From Demequina mangrovi (GTDB lineage: Bacteria > Actinomycetota > Actinomycetes > Actinomycetales > Demequinaceae), in assembly GCF_000759715.1 (NCBI RefSeq), contig NZ_BBLU01000002.1:124001-188000 (forward strand): a stretch of DNA of 64,000 nucleotides. The letters run 5' to 3'. The position numbers and the translations under genes were made by a program. This document shows, piece by piece, positions 35,079-44,361 of this stretch. The notes beneath the pieces are model-generated. The model did not search any database. It saw only the letters and a program-made list of their open reading frames with translations, and was not told the DNA's origin. Each line of letters starts with the position of its first letter. Positions within the stretch are counted from its first letter, which is position 1.

Positions 35079-36464
35079 TCAGGCCCCGATGAGGCGCTGC
35101 GCGAGGTAGCCGCTCACCTGCGAGAGCGCGACGCGCTCCTGCTGCATGGTGTCGCGGTCACGGATGGTGACGGCCTGGTCGTCCAGGGTGTCGAAGTCGA
35201 TGGTGATGCAGTACGGCGTGCCCACCTCGTCCTGACGGCGGTAGCGCTTGCCGATCGACTGGGTGACGTCCACGTCGATGTTCCACGCGCCGCGGAGCTC
35301 CTTCGCGAGGCTCTCGGCGGTCGGGACCAGGTCCGCGGACTTCGACAGCGGCAGCACCGCGGCCTTGACGGGCGCGAGGCGGTGGTCGAGGCGCAGGACG
35401 GTGCGGGTCTCGGTGCCGCCCTTCGCGGTGGGCACCTCCTCCTCGGTGTAGGCCTCGACCAGGAAGGCCATGAGCGAGCGCGAGAGGCCCGCGGCAGGCT
35501 CGATCACGTACGGCACGAAGCGCTCGTTGGTCGCGGGGTCGAGGTACGAGAGGTCCTTACCGGAGTGCTTCGCGTGCGTCGACAGGTCGAAGTCGGTGCG
35601 GTTCGCGATGCCCTCGAGCTCGCCCCACTCCGAGCCCTGGAAGCCGAAGCGGTACTCGATGTCCGTGGTGCCCTTCGAGTAGTGCGAGAGCTTCTCCTGC
35701 GGGTGCTCGTAGAGGCGCAGGTTGTCCTCGGCGATGCCCAGGTCCGTGTACCAGTCCTTGCGGGTCTGGATCCAGTGCTGGTGCCACTCCTCGTCGGTGC
35801 CGGGCACCACGAAGAACTCCATCTCCATCTGCTCGAACTCGCGGGTGCGGAAGATGAAGTTGCCGGGCGTGATCTCGTTGCGGAACGACTTGCCCACCTG
35901 CGCGATGCCGAACGGGGGCTTCTGGCGCGCGGTGCGCATGACGTTCTCGAAGTTGATGAAGATGCCCTGCGCGGTCTCGGGACGCAGGTAGTGCAGGCCG
36001 GAGTCGTCCGACGCGGCGCCGAGGTAGGTGCGCAGCAGGCCGTTGAACATCTTGGGCTCGGTCCACTGGCCGCGCGAGCCGCATGCGGCGCAGGCGATCT
36101 CGGCGAGGCCGCCCTCGGGCGCGCGACCCTTCTTCTCCTCGAACTCCTCGAGCAGGTGGTCCTCGCGGTAGCGCTTGTGGCAGGACAGGCACTCGACCAG
36201 CGGGTCGACGAAGGCCGCGATGTGGCCCGAGGCCTCCCACACCTGCGGGGGCAGGATCACGGACGAGTCGAGACCGACGATGTCGTCGCGCGAGGTGACC
36301 ATCGCGCGCCACCACTGGCGCTTGATGTTCTCCTTGAGCTCGACGCCCAGCGGCCCGTAGTCCCACGCGGAGCGCGTGCCTCCGTAGATCTCGCCGCAGG
36401 GGAACACGAAGCCGCGGCGCTTCGCGAGCGAGATGGCGTTGTCGAGACGGCTGGGTGCGGCCAC
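35079..36464 (-). CDS. glyS: Glycyl-tRNA synthetase (dimeric type)
   Basis: Charges tRNA-Gly. The 461-residue class II enzyme has the single-chain alpha2 layout: [20 protein letters not shown] near the start, a zinc-binding insertion with CLSCHKRY and [10 protein letters not shown], motif 2 ([20 protein letters not shown]) and a C-terminal anticodon-binding domain ([20 protein letters not shown]). The GTG at 36464 is preceded by AAGGAG; longer frames are rejected. This type is also written glyQS. Confidence 0.95.
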   Translation of the reverse strand: MAAPSRLDNAISLAKRRGFVFPCGEIYGGTRSAWDYGPLGVELKENIKRQWWRAMVTSRDDIVGLDSSVILPPQVWEASGHIAAFVDPLVECLSCHKRYREDHLLEEFEEKKGRAPEGGLAEIACAACGSRGQWTEPKMFNGLLRTYLGAASDDSGLHYLRPETAQGIFINFENVMRTARQKPPFGIAQVGKSFRNEITPGNFIFRTREFEQMEMEFFVVPGTDEEWHQHWIQTRKDWYTDLGIAEDNLRLYEHPQEKLSHYSKGTTDIEYRFGFQGSEWGELEGIANRTDFDLSTHAKHSGKDLSYLDPATNERFVPYVIEPAAGLSRSLMAFLVEAYTEEEVPTAKGGTETRTVLRLDHRLAPVKAAVLPLSKSADLVPTAESLAKELRGAWNIDVDVTQSIGKRYRRQDEVGTPYCITIDFDTLDDQAVTIRDRDTMQQERVALSQVSGYLAQRLIGA

Positions 36465-36600
36465 GTGATGCTCCTTGTGGAAGGGGGTCGGAATCGCTCG
36501 CGACAGTCTAGCGGCGCGACGCCCCCGGGACGATGCGCGTGCCGGGCGCCGTTCGACCCTTGCGGAGGACGCGCCCGGCACCCGGGACTCGGGTCCTGAT

Positions 36601-36630
36601 TTCGACAATCATTCTCATAAGGCCTACCAT
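36601..36630 (+). promoter_or_regulatory. znuA promoter with Zur/Fur-type box
   Basis: The -35-like TCGACA (36602-36607) and -10 TACCAT (36625-36630) are 17 bases apart, and the -10 is seven bases before the ATG at 36638. The spacer holds an AT-rich near-palindrome, which on the - strand reads TTATGAGAATGATTGTCGAA. It resembles the TGAAAATGATTTTCA-type boxes of actinobacterial Zur. The regulator is encoded at the end of the same operon. Confidence 0.65.
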
Positions 36631-36637
36631 GGTGCGC

Positions 36638-37603
36638 ATGAAGAAGACCTCCGCCGCGATCGCCGCCGCCGCGGCCTCGACCCTCCTGCTCTCGGCATGC
36701 TCGACCGCCGACTCCGAGGGCGGCACCTCCGCCGACGCCACCGACGGCGCCCTCACCGTCGCGACCGCCTTCTACCCGCTCCAGTTCGTCGCCGAGCAGG
36801 TGGGCGGCGACCACGTGGTGGTCGTGTCGATGACCCCTGCCGGCGTCGAGCCCCACGACGTCGAGCTCTCCCCCGCCACCGTGCGCAAGCTCGGCACCGC
36901 GGACCTCGCGCTGTACCTCTCGGAGTTCCAGCCCGCCGTGGACGATGCGATCTCGACCACCGGCGTCGAGGCCCTCGACGCCGCCGCCGTGGTCGAGCTC
37001 CACGCGGAGTCCGGGCACGCCGACGACGAGCACACGGACGACGAGCACGCGGACGAGGACCACGCCGACGAGGACGAGCACGACCACGGCTCGTCAGACC
37101 CCCACTTCTGGCTCGACCCCGAGCTGCTCGCGGCCTACGCGGACGCCGTCGGCCAGGCCTTCGCCGCCGCCGACCCCGACAACGCGGACACCTACACCGC
37201 CAACGCCGAGGCGCTCCACGACTCGCTCCACGAGATCGACGAGCAGTTCGCGACCGGTCTCGCGCAGTGCGAGCGCGACACCATCGTCACCGGCCACGAG
37301 GCCTTCGGGTACCTCGCGGACCGCTACGACCTCCACCAGGAGGGCATCGCCGGACTGGACCCTGAGAGCGAGCCCTCGCCCGCCCGCATCCTCGAGATCA
37401 AGGACATCATCGCCGAGACCGGCGCCACGACGATCTTCACCGAGGACGAGGTGAGCGCCTCCGTCGCCGAGGCGCTGGCCTCCGACGTCGGCGTCGAGAC
37501 CAGCGTGCTGAGCCCGGTCGAGACCGTCGCCGACGGCGAGGACTACATTTCTGTCATGACCGCCAACCTTGCGACGCTGGAGGGTGCGCTCGGCTGTGAG
37601 TGA
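36638..37603 (+). CDS. znuA: Zinc ABC transporter substrate-binding lipoprotein
   Basis: A 321-residue cluster A-I receptor. The signal peptide ends at the lipobox LLLSAC. Zn ligands are expected in VEPHDVELSP, DPHFWLDP and VTGHEAFGYLADR, with an acidic residue in IFTEDEVS. A His/Asp/Glu-rich loop (residues about 125-155) is typical of ZnuA rather than Mn receptors. The ATG at 36638 fits the -10 box; the in-frame ATG at 36629 would lie inside it. It starts the znuA-znuC-znuB-zur operon. Confidence 0.92.
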   Translation: MKKTSAAIAAAAASTLLLSACSTADSEGGTSADATDGALTVATAFYPLQFVAEQVGGDHVVVVSMTPAGVEPHDVELSPATVRKLGTADLALYLSEFQPAVDDAISTTGVEALDAAAVVELHAESGHADDEHTDDEHADEDHADEDEHDHGSSDPHFWLDPELLAAYADAVGQAFAAADPDNADTYTANAEALHDSLHEIDEQFATGLAQCERDTIVTGHEAFGYLADRYDLHQEGIAGLDPESEPSPARILEIKDIIAETGATTIFTEDEVSASVAEALASDVGVETSVLSPVETVADGEDYISVMTANLATLEGALGCE

Positions 37604-38423
37604 TCCGTCCTTCACCACGGACGTCCCGCCCTCGCTGGTCGAGGCGCGGGACGTCCGCGTCTCCCTGCAGGGCACGGAGATCCTCCACGGCGTCTCGATG
37701 ACCGCGAGCCCCGGCGAGGTGGTCGCCCTCATGGGCGGCAACGGCTCGGGCAAGTCCACCTTCGTGCGTTCGATCGTCGGCGCCGTGCCCACCACGTCCG
37801 GAGCGATCGACCTGTTCGGGACCCCCGCCTCGCCGCAGGCGCGCGCCCGGCTCGGCTACGTCCCGCAGCGCATCACGGCCGCCGGCGGCGTCTCCGCCAC
37901 CGCGCTCGAGGTGGTGACCTCGGGGCTGCTCGGCAGCCGCGAGCGCGACGGCCGCGTGGGGTCGCGCCTGCGCGGTCTCGTCCCGCCGCGCGACGCCAAG
38001 GCACGGGCACGCGCCGCGCTCGCCTCGATGGGGGTCGAGGACCTCGCCAAGCGCGACGTGTCCCGCCTCTCGGGCGGCCAGCAGCAGCGCGTGCTCATCG
38101 CGCGGGCGCTGGTCCGCAAGCCTCGGCTGCTCATCCTCGACGAGCCCATGGCCGGCGTCGACCTCGAGTCCCAGGTCGCCTTCTCGCACACGCTCGGCCA
38201 CCTCAAGGAGGACGGCGTCGGGATCGTCGTCGTGCTCCATGAGCTCGGTGCCCTCGGCCGTCACATCGACCGCGCGGTGGTGCTCGAGCACGGCTGCGTC
38301 ACGTACGACGGCGTGCCGCCCAAGGACCTCGGCGTCCACGCCCTGCCCGGCCACGACCACGACCACCCCCACGCCGATCCGCCCGTCCGCGACGGCTCCT
38401 CGCTCGGACTGGAGGCGCCGTGA
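37596..38423 (+). CDS. znuC: Zinc ABC transporter ATP-binding protein
   Basis: A 275-residue ABC ATPase: ALMGGNGSGKSTFVRSIVG (Walker A), LGYVPQRI (Q-loop), [19 protein letters not shown] (signature), LLILDEPMAGVDLE (Walker B) and VLHELGAL (switch His). The C-terminus is His/Asp-rich (PGHDHDHPHADPP), common in Zn transport ATPases. The GTG start overlaps the znuA stop by eight bases. Confidence 0.93.
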   Translation: MSDPSFTTDVPPSLVEARDVRVSLQGTEILHGVSMTASPGEVVALMGGNGSGKSTFVRSIVGAVPTTSGAIDLFGTPASPQARARLGYVPQRITAAGGVSATALEVVTSGLLGSRERDGRVGSRLRGLVPPRDAKARARAALASMGVEDLAKRDVSRLSGGQQQRVLIARALVRKPRLLILDEPMAGVDLESQVAFSHTLGHLKEDGVGIVVVLHELGALGRHIDRAVVLEHGCVTYDGVPPKDLGVHALPGHDHDHPHADPPVRDGSSLGLEAP

Positions 38424-39256
38424 CCCTGCTTCAGGAGCCGCTGATCCAGCGGATGCTCATCGTCGGCCTGCTCGTCGGCATGGCCGCCCCGGTCATGGGC
38501 ACCTACCTCGTCCAGCGCCGCATGGCGCTGCTCGGCGACGGCATCGGCCACGTCGCCCTCGCGGGTGTCGCCGCCGGCTGGCTCGCCGGCGCGGCCTTCG
38601 ACCTCGCGCGGCAGGACGCGTTGGCGATCCCGGGAGCCGTGCTCTTCGCGATCATCGGCGCCGTCGTGATCGAGCGGATGCGTTCGCGCGGCACCGCCGC
38701 CGACATCGTCATGGCGATCCTCTTCTACGGAGGCATCGCGAGCGGCGTGCTGCTCATCGGGCTCGCCGGCGGCTCGAACGCCAACCTGCTCGGCTACCTC
38801 TTCGGCTCGATCTCGACCGTGACCTGGGCCGATGTGTGGATGAGCGTCGGGCTCGCCGCGCTGATCCTCGTCGTCGGGCTCGGGCTCCGCGCCGCGCTGT
38901 TCTCCGTCACGCACGATCAGGAGTTCGCGCGCTCGACCGGACTGCCCGTGGATGCGCTCAACATGGTGGTCGCGGTGCTCGCCGCCGTCACCATCACCGT
39001 CGCGATGCGCGTGGTCGGCGTGCTGCTGGTGAGCGCGCTCATGATCGTGCCTGTCGCGATCGCGCAGCTGCTCACCCGGTCCTTCTCCCGCACCATGCAC
39101 CTCGCGATGGGGCTGGGCGCCGCGCTCACGCTCACCGGCATCTGGATCACCGTGTTCCAGGACATCCAGCCCGGCTCGCTCATCGTGGTGCTCGGCGTGG
39201 TGCTGTACGTCGTCGTGGCCGCGGTCACGACCTTGCTGAAAGGGGTGCGCCGATGA
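38420..39256 (+). CDS. znuB: Zinc ABC transporter permease
   Basis: A 278-residue ABC-3 family permease with about eight helices: LQEPLIQRMLIVGLLVGM, YLVQRRMALLGDGIGHVALAG, GSNANLLGYLFGSISTV and AMRVVGVLLVSALMIVPVAIAQ are characteristic segments. It forms the membrane channel with ZnuC. Start and stop overlap znuC and zur by four bases each, so the operon is fully coupled. Confidence 0.93.
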   Translation: MTLLQEPLIQRMLIVGLLVGMAAPVMGTYLVQRRMALLGDGIGHVALAGVAAGWLAGAAFDLARQDALAIPGAVLFAIIGAVVIERMRSRGTAADIVMAILFYGGIASGVLLIGLAGGSNANLLGYLFGSISTVTWADVWMSVGLAALILVVGLGLRAALFSVTHDQEFARSTGLPVDALNMVVAVLAAVTITVAMRVVGVLLVSALMIVPVAIAQLLTRSFSRTMHLAMGLGAALTLTGIWITVFQDIQPGSLIVVLGVVLYVVVAAVTTLLKGVRR

Positions 39257-39666
39257 CGCCCACCACCCCCCTGCCCCGCATGACCCGCCAGCGCCGCGAG
39301 ATCCTGGACGTGCTCGACACGCGTGACTTCCGCTCCGCCCAGCAATGGCACGAGCGCCTGCGCGCCGAGGGCTCGACCGTCGGCCTCGCCACGGTGTACC
39401 GCGGCCTCCAGGCCCTCGCCGACCAGGGCGAGGTCGACGCGGTCGTCTCGGAGTCCGGCGAGACCCTCTACCGCCGCTGCGAGGCCGGCGAGGAGCACCA
39501 CCACCACCTCCGGTGCCGCGTGTGCGGCAAGGCCGTCGAGATCGACGTGCCGGAGTTCGAGGACTTCGCGCACCGGATCGCCGCGCAGCACAGCTACGTG
39601 GAGATCAGCCACACCATCGAGCTCACCGGGGTCTGCCCGGACTGCGCCGCGGCGGACAAGGGCTGA
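39253..39666 (+). CDS. zur: Zinc uptake regulator, Fur family
   Basis: A 137-residue Fur-family repressor. The winged helix reads MTRQRREILDVLDTRDFRSAQ then GLATVYRGLQALADQGEVD. Metal sites include the HHHHLRC region and two structural pairs, CRVCGK and CPDC. Its place as last gene of znuACB, with a Zur-like box before znuA, supports a Zn-sensing role and feedback control of its own operon. Confidence 0.92.
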   Translation: MTPTTPLPRMTRQRREILDVLDTRDFRSAQQWHERLRAEGSTVGLATVYRGLQALADQGEVDAVVSESGETLYRRCEAGEEHHHHLRCRVCGKAVEIDVPEFEDFAHRIAAQHSYVEISHTIELTGVCPDCAAADKG

Positions 39667-40220
39667 TGCCCGGCATCCCCGACTTCGTCATGGACGGCCC
39701 GTGGTGGTGGCTGTTCGTCGCGCTCGTCTGCATCGTCTTCTTCCGGACCCAGGCGACCTACTGGATCGCCCGGTGGGCGCGCGCCGGGGCCGATGCCGTC
39801 GCCGACCGCGCCGAGGCGCAGCACAGCAAGCGCGCCCGCATCGCGCGGCGATTCAGCGGCCCCGCGATGGTCAAGGCTCAGGCCTTCACCGAGCGCTGGG
39901 GCTGGATCGCCATCCCGCTGTCCTTCCTCACGGTCGGCATCCAGTCCCTGGTCAACGGCGGCGCCGGCTACGCGCGCATGCACTGGGGGCGCTACACGCT
40001 CGCGATGATCCCCGGCTGCCTCATGTGGGCCACGGCCTACCTGGTGGTCGGCTACTCGGCCTTCAAGGCGTTCACGATGTCGCCGTGGGCGCTCGGAGTG
40101 TCCGCTCTCCTGGTCGCTGCCGTCATCGTGGTGCTCGTCGTGCGGCGACGTCGCGCGCGCGAGGACGTTGCTCCCGAGCGCCAGGCGCCCGCCGCATCGT
40201 CCCCCGTCGAGGGCGCCTGA
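39666..40220 (+). CDS. DedA-like (VTT domain) membrane protein
   Basis: A 184-residue membrane protein sharing one base with the zur stop. About four helices and the segment TERWGWIAIPLSFLTVGIQS, then GGAGYARMHWGRYTLAMIPG and LMWATAYLVVGYSAFKAF, resemble the core of DedA/VTT lipid-translocating proteins, though it is shorter than typical members. The tail contains Ala-Ser-Ser-Pro from a GCATCGTCC copy. The function could relate to undecaprenyl phosphate recycling; uppS is the next gene, convergent. Confidence 0.65.
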   Translation: MPGIPDFVMDGPWWWLFVALVCIVFFRTQATYWIARWARAGADAVADRAEAQHSKRARIARRFSGPAMVKAQAFTERWGWIAIPLSFLTVGIQSLVNGGAGYARMHWGRYTLAMIPGCLMWATAYLVVGYSAFKAFTMSPWALGVSALLVAAVIVVLVVRRRRAREDVAPERQAPAASSPVEGA

Positions 40221-40229
40221 AAGCCGGCG

Positions 40230-40985
40230 TCAGGCCGCGCCGAAGCGCCGGTTGCGCCGCGCGTACTCCTCGATCGCGGCCCACAGGTGCGTGCGGTCCA
40301 CGTCGGGCCACAGCGTGTCGCTGAAGACGTACTCCGCGTAGGCGGCCTGCCAAGGGAGGAAGTTCGACGAGCGCTGCTCGCCGGAGGACCGCCAGAACAG
40401 GTCGACGTCGGGCATGTCGGGCTCGTCGAGGTGCGCCGCGAGGGTCTTCTCGGTCACCTTGGACGGGTCGAGCTCCCCCGCCGCGACCTTGAGCGCGATG
40501 GCCTTCGCCGCATCGGCGATCTCCGCGCGGCCGCCGTAGTTCACGCACATCGTGAGGGTGAGCGTGGTGTTGTCCTGCGTGAGCTCCTCGGCCTTCTCGA
40601 GCTCCGTGATGACGGACTTCCACAGCTTGGGGCGGCGGCCGGCCCAGCGCACGCGCACGCCCCACGAGTGCATCTCGTCGCGGCGGCGGCGGATCACGTC
40701 GCGGTTGAACCCCATGAGGAAGCGCACCTCCTCGGGGCTGCGCTTCCAGTTCTCGGTGCTGAAGGCGTACGCGCTGATGTGCGTGACGCCGATCTCGATC
40801 GCACCCGCCACCACGTCGAGCAGCGAGGCCTCGCCGCGCTCGTGCCCCGCGGTGCGCGGCAGCCCGCGCTCCTTCGCCCAGCGGCCATTGCCGTCCATCA
40901 CCACGGCCACGTGCTTGGGCACCGCCTCGGGCGGCAGGGCGGGCGGGGTCGCGCCGGAGGCGTGCGGGAAGGGGCGGGAGACCAT
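40230..40985 (-). CDS. uppS: Isoprenyl transferase (undecaprenyl/decaprenyl diphosphate synthase family)
   Basis: Makes the long cis-polyprenyl diphosphate carrier for cell-wall synthesis. The 251 residues have [18 protein letters not shown] (catalytic Asp and diphosphate loop), [21 protein letters not shown] and the C-terminal [23 protein letters not shown]. The ATG at 40985 is chosen because the -10 TAGCCT (complement of 40992-40997) is six bases upstream; an in-frame GTG two codons earlier is possible. Product chain length cannot be told. Confidence 0.93.
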   Translation of the reverse strand: MVSRPFPHASGATPPALPPEAVPKHVAVVMDGNGRWAKERGLPRTAGHERGEASLLDVVAGAIEIGVTHISAYAFSTENWKRSPEEVRFLMGFNRDVIRRRRDEMHSWGVRVRWAGRRPKLWKSVITELEKAEELTQDNTTLTLTMCVNYGGRAEIADAAKAIALKVAAGELDPSKVTEKTLAAHLDEPDMPDVDLFWRSSGEQRSSNFLPWQAAYAEYVFSDTLWPDVDRTHLWAAIEEYARRNRRFGAA

Positions 40986-41032
40986 GCGCACAGGCTAGCG
41001 GGGGGACGATGCGCCGGGCGCCCCGGGCGCCG

Positions 41033-41890
41033 CTACTCCCCCAGGCTGTCGGAGACCACGGAGAGCGTCGCCTCGCGGGCGCCCCGGCCGCGCGGACCGC
41101 GACGCACCACGAGCGCCTCGACCAGCGCCTCGATCACCAGCGCGAAGGCGGCGCGCGAGGTCTGCAGCAGCTCGTCCTGGAACGAGTCCGTCACCGGCGG
41201 CACCACGAGCGCGGTGGTCGCACGCGAGACCAGGGGCGCGCGGGCGAAGGCCGTGAGCGCGAGCACCCTGGCGCCCGCGGCGCGCGCCGCATCGGCCGCG
41301 TGCAGCGAGGCCGCGTTCGCACCCGAGCCCGAGATGACGAACAGCACGTCCTCCGCACCCAGGTGACGGGCCGCGATGTGCTGCGCGAGCGAGTCCGAGA
41401 GGAACTCCGCGGGACGGCCCGCGCTCGTGAGGCGCATCGCGACATCGTGCCCGAGCGGCGCGGACAGGCCGCTCGCCGCGATGACCAGGCGCGGGGCCTC
41501 GTCGAGCGCGGCGACGAACGCCTCGACCACGTCCTCGGTCAGCGCCGCCGCGGTGTGCGGCAGCGCGCGGGCGAAGCGGTCGACCGCGGCCTGGACCACG
41601 CCCAGGCTGCCCTCGGCGACCTCGGGGACCGCCGCCGCGAACGCGCGCTCCCGTGCGAGGGCGACGCGCAGCTGGGGATAGCCCTCGTAGCCGAGGGTCT
41701 GGGCGGTGCGGACCACCGAGGCGCGCCCGACGCCCACGGCGTCCGCGAGCTCCTGCGCGGTGAGGTCCACCGCGCGCTCGCCATCGGCCGCGATCGCCTC
41801 CGCGACCTTGCGCTCGCCGCGGGCGAGGGACGGCACCAGGGCCGCGATCCTCACGGTCGGCGGTGCGTCAGGAGCTCCGTTCCACGCCAC
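41033..41890 (-). CDS. MurR/RpiR family transcriptional regulator
   Basis: A 285-residue regulator: an N-terminal HTH_6 domain (LARGERKVAEAIAADGERAV, then LADAVGVGRASVVRTAQTLGYEG) and a SIS sugar-phosphate-binding domain (LVIAASGLSAPLGHDVAMRL, VLFVISGSGANAASLHA). It lies at the end of the second phosphonate-type ABC operon and overlaps the last permease gene by 23 bases if the GTG at 41890 is used, or follows it if the GTG at 41854 is used. A phosphorylated ligand taken up by that system is a reasonable inducer. Confidence 0.87.
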   Translation of the reverse strand: MAWNGAPDAPPTVRIAALVPSLARGERKVAEAIAADGERAVDLTAQELADAVGVGRASVVRTAQTLGYEGYPQLRVALARERAFAAAVPEVAEGSLGVVQAAVDRFARALPHTAAALTEDVVEAFVAALDEAPRLVIAASGLSAPLGHDVAMRLTSAGRPAEFLSDSLAQHIAARHLGAEDVLFVISGSGANAASLHAADAARAAGARVLALTAFARAPLVSRATTALVVPPVTDSFQDELLQTSRAAFALVIEALVEALVVRRGPRGRGAREATLSVVSDSLGE

Positions 41891-42701
41891 GTGCCTTGGC
41901 CCCCTCCATGATCCGCCGTCGGATCGCGCCCGAGATCGCGTCGATGGACATCGTCACCACGATCACCACGATGATGAGCACGCCGACGGTGTCCCACTGC
42001 CGATGCTGAGTGTAGGTCGTGAGCATGTCGCCGATGCCGCCCACGCCGATGAGTCCGAGGATGGCGGACGTGCGGACGTTGATCTCGAAGCGGTAGAGCG
42101 CGAGGGACGCGAGCTCGGGCGAGACCACGGGCCACAGCCCCCAGCGGACCGTCTCGGACAGCCCGCCGCCGCTCGCGCGCACCGCCTCGACCACGCCGCC
42201 CGGCGCGGACTCGATGGTCTCGTAGGTCCACTTCGCGTGCGTGCCGATGCCGCCGATCGCCAGCGCGAGCGCGCCGGTGAAGGGCGTGAGGCCGGTGACC
42301 GTGAGGATGATGATCGCGATCACCACCTCGGGCACCGCGCGGATCACCGCGAACAACCCCCGGAGCGGCAGGCGGAGCCACAGCGGGCCGACGCCCTCCG
42401 CGGCGGGGATCCCGAGCAGCGTCGACAGCACCACGCCGAGCAGCGCGCCCAGCCAGGCCATCGACACCGAGCGCCACGTCTGGAGCAGCGCCTCGGGCAG
42501 CATCGACCAGTCGGGGTCGGAGAACATGAGCGTGCCGTAGTGCACCAGGTCGCCCGGGAGCTCGCGGAGCTCCTCCCAGTCGATGTCGAGGCCGGCGAAG
42601 GCCCCGAGCACCACCGCCGCGACGGTCCACGAGGCGACCTTGACGGCGAGGCGACGAGGCTTGGGCGGCGCCGCGGGGGCACGGACGGCGAGCGCGGTCA
42701 T
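41868..42701 (-). CDS. phnE: Phosphonate-type ABC transporter permease (second system)
   Basis: A 277-residue PhnE-like permease with about six helices; the cytoplasmic loop ETIESAPGGVVEAVRASGGG is followed by INVRTSAILGLIGVGGIGDML. Its ATG overlaps the stop of the other permease. It corresponds to the permease at 20545-21432 of the first system. Both systems have two permeases in the order D-C-E-E, indicating an ancient duplication or two acquisitions of the same operon type. Confidence 0.87.
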   Translation of the reverse strand: MTALAVRAPAAPPKPRRLAVKVASWTVAAVVLGAFAGLDIDWEELRELPGDLVHYGTLMFSDPDWSMLPEALLQTWRSVSMAWLGALLGVVLSTLLGIPAAEGVGPLWLRLPLRGLFAVIRAVPEVVIAIIILTVTGLTPFTGALALAIGGIGTHAKWTYETIESAPGGVVEAVRASGGGLSETVRWGLWPVVSPELASLALYRFEINVRTSAILGLIGVGGIGDMLTTYTQHRQWDTVGVLIIVVIVVTMSIDAISGAIRRRIMEGAKARGVERSS

Positions 42702-43525
42702 CGCAGCCTCTTTCTCAGCACGTTCGACGCGAGCTCGATGAGCACCACGACGATGAGGATCTCGAGCACGATGGTCGACAGCGCGTCGTAGCGGTAGAAG
42801 CCGCGCATCTCGTCGATGAGGCGGCCGATGCCGCCCGCGCCCACGAGACCGAGGATCGCCGAGATACGGACGTTGAGCTCGAGCGAGTACATCACCTGCG
42901 AGACGTACGCCGGCCAGGTCTGCGGCAGCGCCGTGAGGCGGTTGATCTGGCTCTGCGTCCCGCCGGCCGCGCGGCCCGCCTCCATGTATGCCGCGTCGGC
43001 CGAGTCGATGGCCTCCGAGACCAGCTTGACCACGATGCCGATGTCGAACAGCACGAGCGTGATGACGCCCGGCAGCGCGCCCACGCCGACCATCGCCACG
43101 AGGATGGTCGCGTAGACGAGGTCGGGCACGGCGCGGATGACGTTGAGCACGAAGCGCACCGCCGCGCGGAACGGGGCGTTCGGGTTGGTGGGGCGCGCGG
43201 CCCACAGCGACAGCGGGATCGCGAGCGCGGCGGAGATCGCCGCGCCCACCACCGCCATCTGCAGCGTCTCGAGCAGCGGCTGCCACGTGCGCGGCAGCAC
43301 CGAGAGGTCGGGCGTGAGCATCTTCCCGATGCGGTCCGCGCCGTTGGTCCAGTTCTTCGCGATCGCGCCGAGGTCGATCTCGACGCCGCCCAGCGCGGGC
43401 GTCGCGGTGAGCGCGGTCAGCACCGCGAGCACCGCGACGATGCCGAGCGTGCGCGGCCACGTCCGCGGCTTCGGCGGCACCTGGGGTGCCGCTTTCGCGA
43501 CGGACGATGCGGGGGCCTGGGTCAT
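42698..43525 (-). CDS. phnE: Phosphonate-type ABC transporter permease (second system)
   Basis: A 275-residue permease: ETLQMAVVGAAISAALAIPL, VIRAVPDLVYATILVAMVG, the loop EAIDSADAAYMEAGRAAGG and LNVRISAILGLVGAGGIGRL. GGGGGAG lies eight bases before the ATG at 43525, which is preferred to a GTG at 43534. Its N-terminus reads MTQAPASSVAKA, where Ala-Ser-Ser is encoded by a GGACGATGC copy. Confidence 0.87.
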   Translation of the reverse strand: MTQAPASSVAKAAPQVPPKPRTWPRTLGIVAVLAVLTALTATPALGGVEIDLGAIAKNWTNGADRIGKMLTPDLSVLPRTWQPLLETLQMAVVGAAISAALAIPLSLWAARPTNPNAPFRAAVRFVLNVIRAVPDLVYATILVAMVGVGALPGVITLVLFDIGIVVKLVSEAIDSADAAYMEAGRAAGGTQSQINRLTALPQTWPAYVSQVMYSLELNVRISAILGLVGAGGIGRLIDEMRGFYRYDALSTIVLEILIVVVLIELASNVLRKRLR

Positions 43526-43530
43526 GCCGT

Positions 43531-44361
43531 TCACTCCCCCAGGCGGTCGCGGGCCTGGACGGGACGGCCGTAGATCGCCTCGAAGTCCGCGTCCGTGGCG
43601 GAGGCCGCGGGGCCGTCGTAGACCACCTCGCCGGCGCGCAGGCCGATCATCCGGGTGGTGTACTGCCGCGCGAGGTCCATGAGGTGGAGGTTGACCAGCA
43701 CCGTGAGGCCGCGGGATGCGTTGATCGCGGCGAGGTCCGCCATGACGGAATGCGCGGTGGGCGGGTCGAGGCTCGCCACGGGCTCGTCCGCGAGCATGAC
43801 GGCGGGCTCCTGGCTCAGCGCCCGCGCGATCGCGACACGCTGCTTCTGTCCGCCGGACAGCGCGCCGGCCCGGTGCCAGACCTTCTCGAGCATGCCGACG
43901 GAGTCGAGCGACCGCATCACCATGGCGCGGTCGGCCTCCGTGGCGAGCCCGAGCGTCGTCCGCCACGTCGGCATGTGCGAGAAGCGGCCGACCAGCGCGT
44001 TGTGGAACACGCTCGCGCGGTCGGCGAGGTTGAAGCCCTGGAAGATCATCCCGATGTCGCCTCGCGCGTGGCGCAGCGCGCGGCCGCGCAGCTCGCTGAC
44101 GGCGTGCGGCCCGACGCGGACGCTGCCGGAGGTGGGTGCGACCAGTCCGTTGATGGTGCGGATCATCGTGGACTTGCCCGAGCCGGACAGCCCCACCACC
44201 GCGACCATCTCGCCGGCGCCGACGGTCAGCGAGACGTTCTTCAGTGCGACGACGCCGTTCGGGTAGCGGACCGTGACGTCGTCGAGCTCGACGGGCCACG
44301 GCCCGGAGGCCGAGGGCATGTCGCCCTCGGCCTCCGGCCGCGTGGTGAGGTCGTTCATCAC
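43531..44361 (-). CDS. phnC: Phosphonate-type ABC transporter ATP-binding protein (second system)
   Basis: A 276-residue ABC ATPase with [20 protein letters not shown] (Walker A), [17 protein letters not shown] (signature) and [16 protein letters not shown] (Walker B). It shares the PhnC-type start [17 protein letters not shown] with the first-system ATPase. The stop lies five bases before the permease ATG and the start overlaps the receptor stop. Confidence 0.9.
   Translation of the reverse strand: MMNDLTTRPEAEGDMPSASGPWPVELDDVTVRYPNGVVALKNVSLTVGAGEMVAVVGLSGSGKSTMIRTINGLVAPTSGSVRVGPHAVSELRGRALRHARGDIGMIFQGFNLADRASVFHNALVGRFSHMPTWRTTLGLATEADRAMVMRSLDSVGMLEKVWHRAGALSGGQKQRVAIARALSQEPAVMLADEPVASLDPPTAHSVMADLAAINASRGLTVLVNLHLMDLARQYTTRMIGLRAGEVVYDGPAASATDADFEAIYGRPVQARDRLGE

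Noticed and set aside
35382-36599. A 405-codon + strand frame opposite glyS
   Set aside because: Low-complexity Leu/Glu/Val/Arg sequence and complete overlap with a clear glycyl-tRNA synthetase.
36629-36631. ATG as znuA start
   Set aside because: It lies within the -10 box TACCAT; the ATG at 36638 has leaderless spacing and gives a normal signal peptide.
37000-37100. His/Asp/Glu-rich low-complexity stretch as a repeat element
   Set aside because: It is the known metal-binding loop of ZnuA-type receptors.
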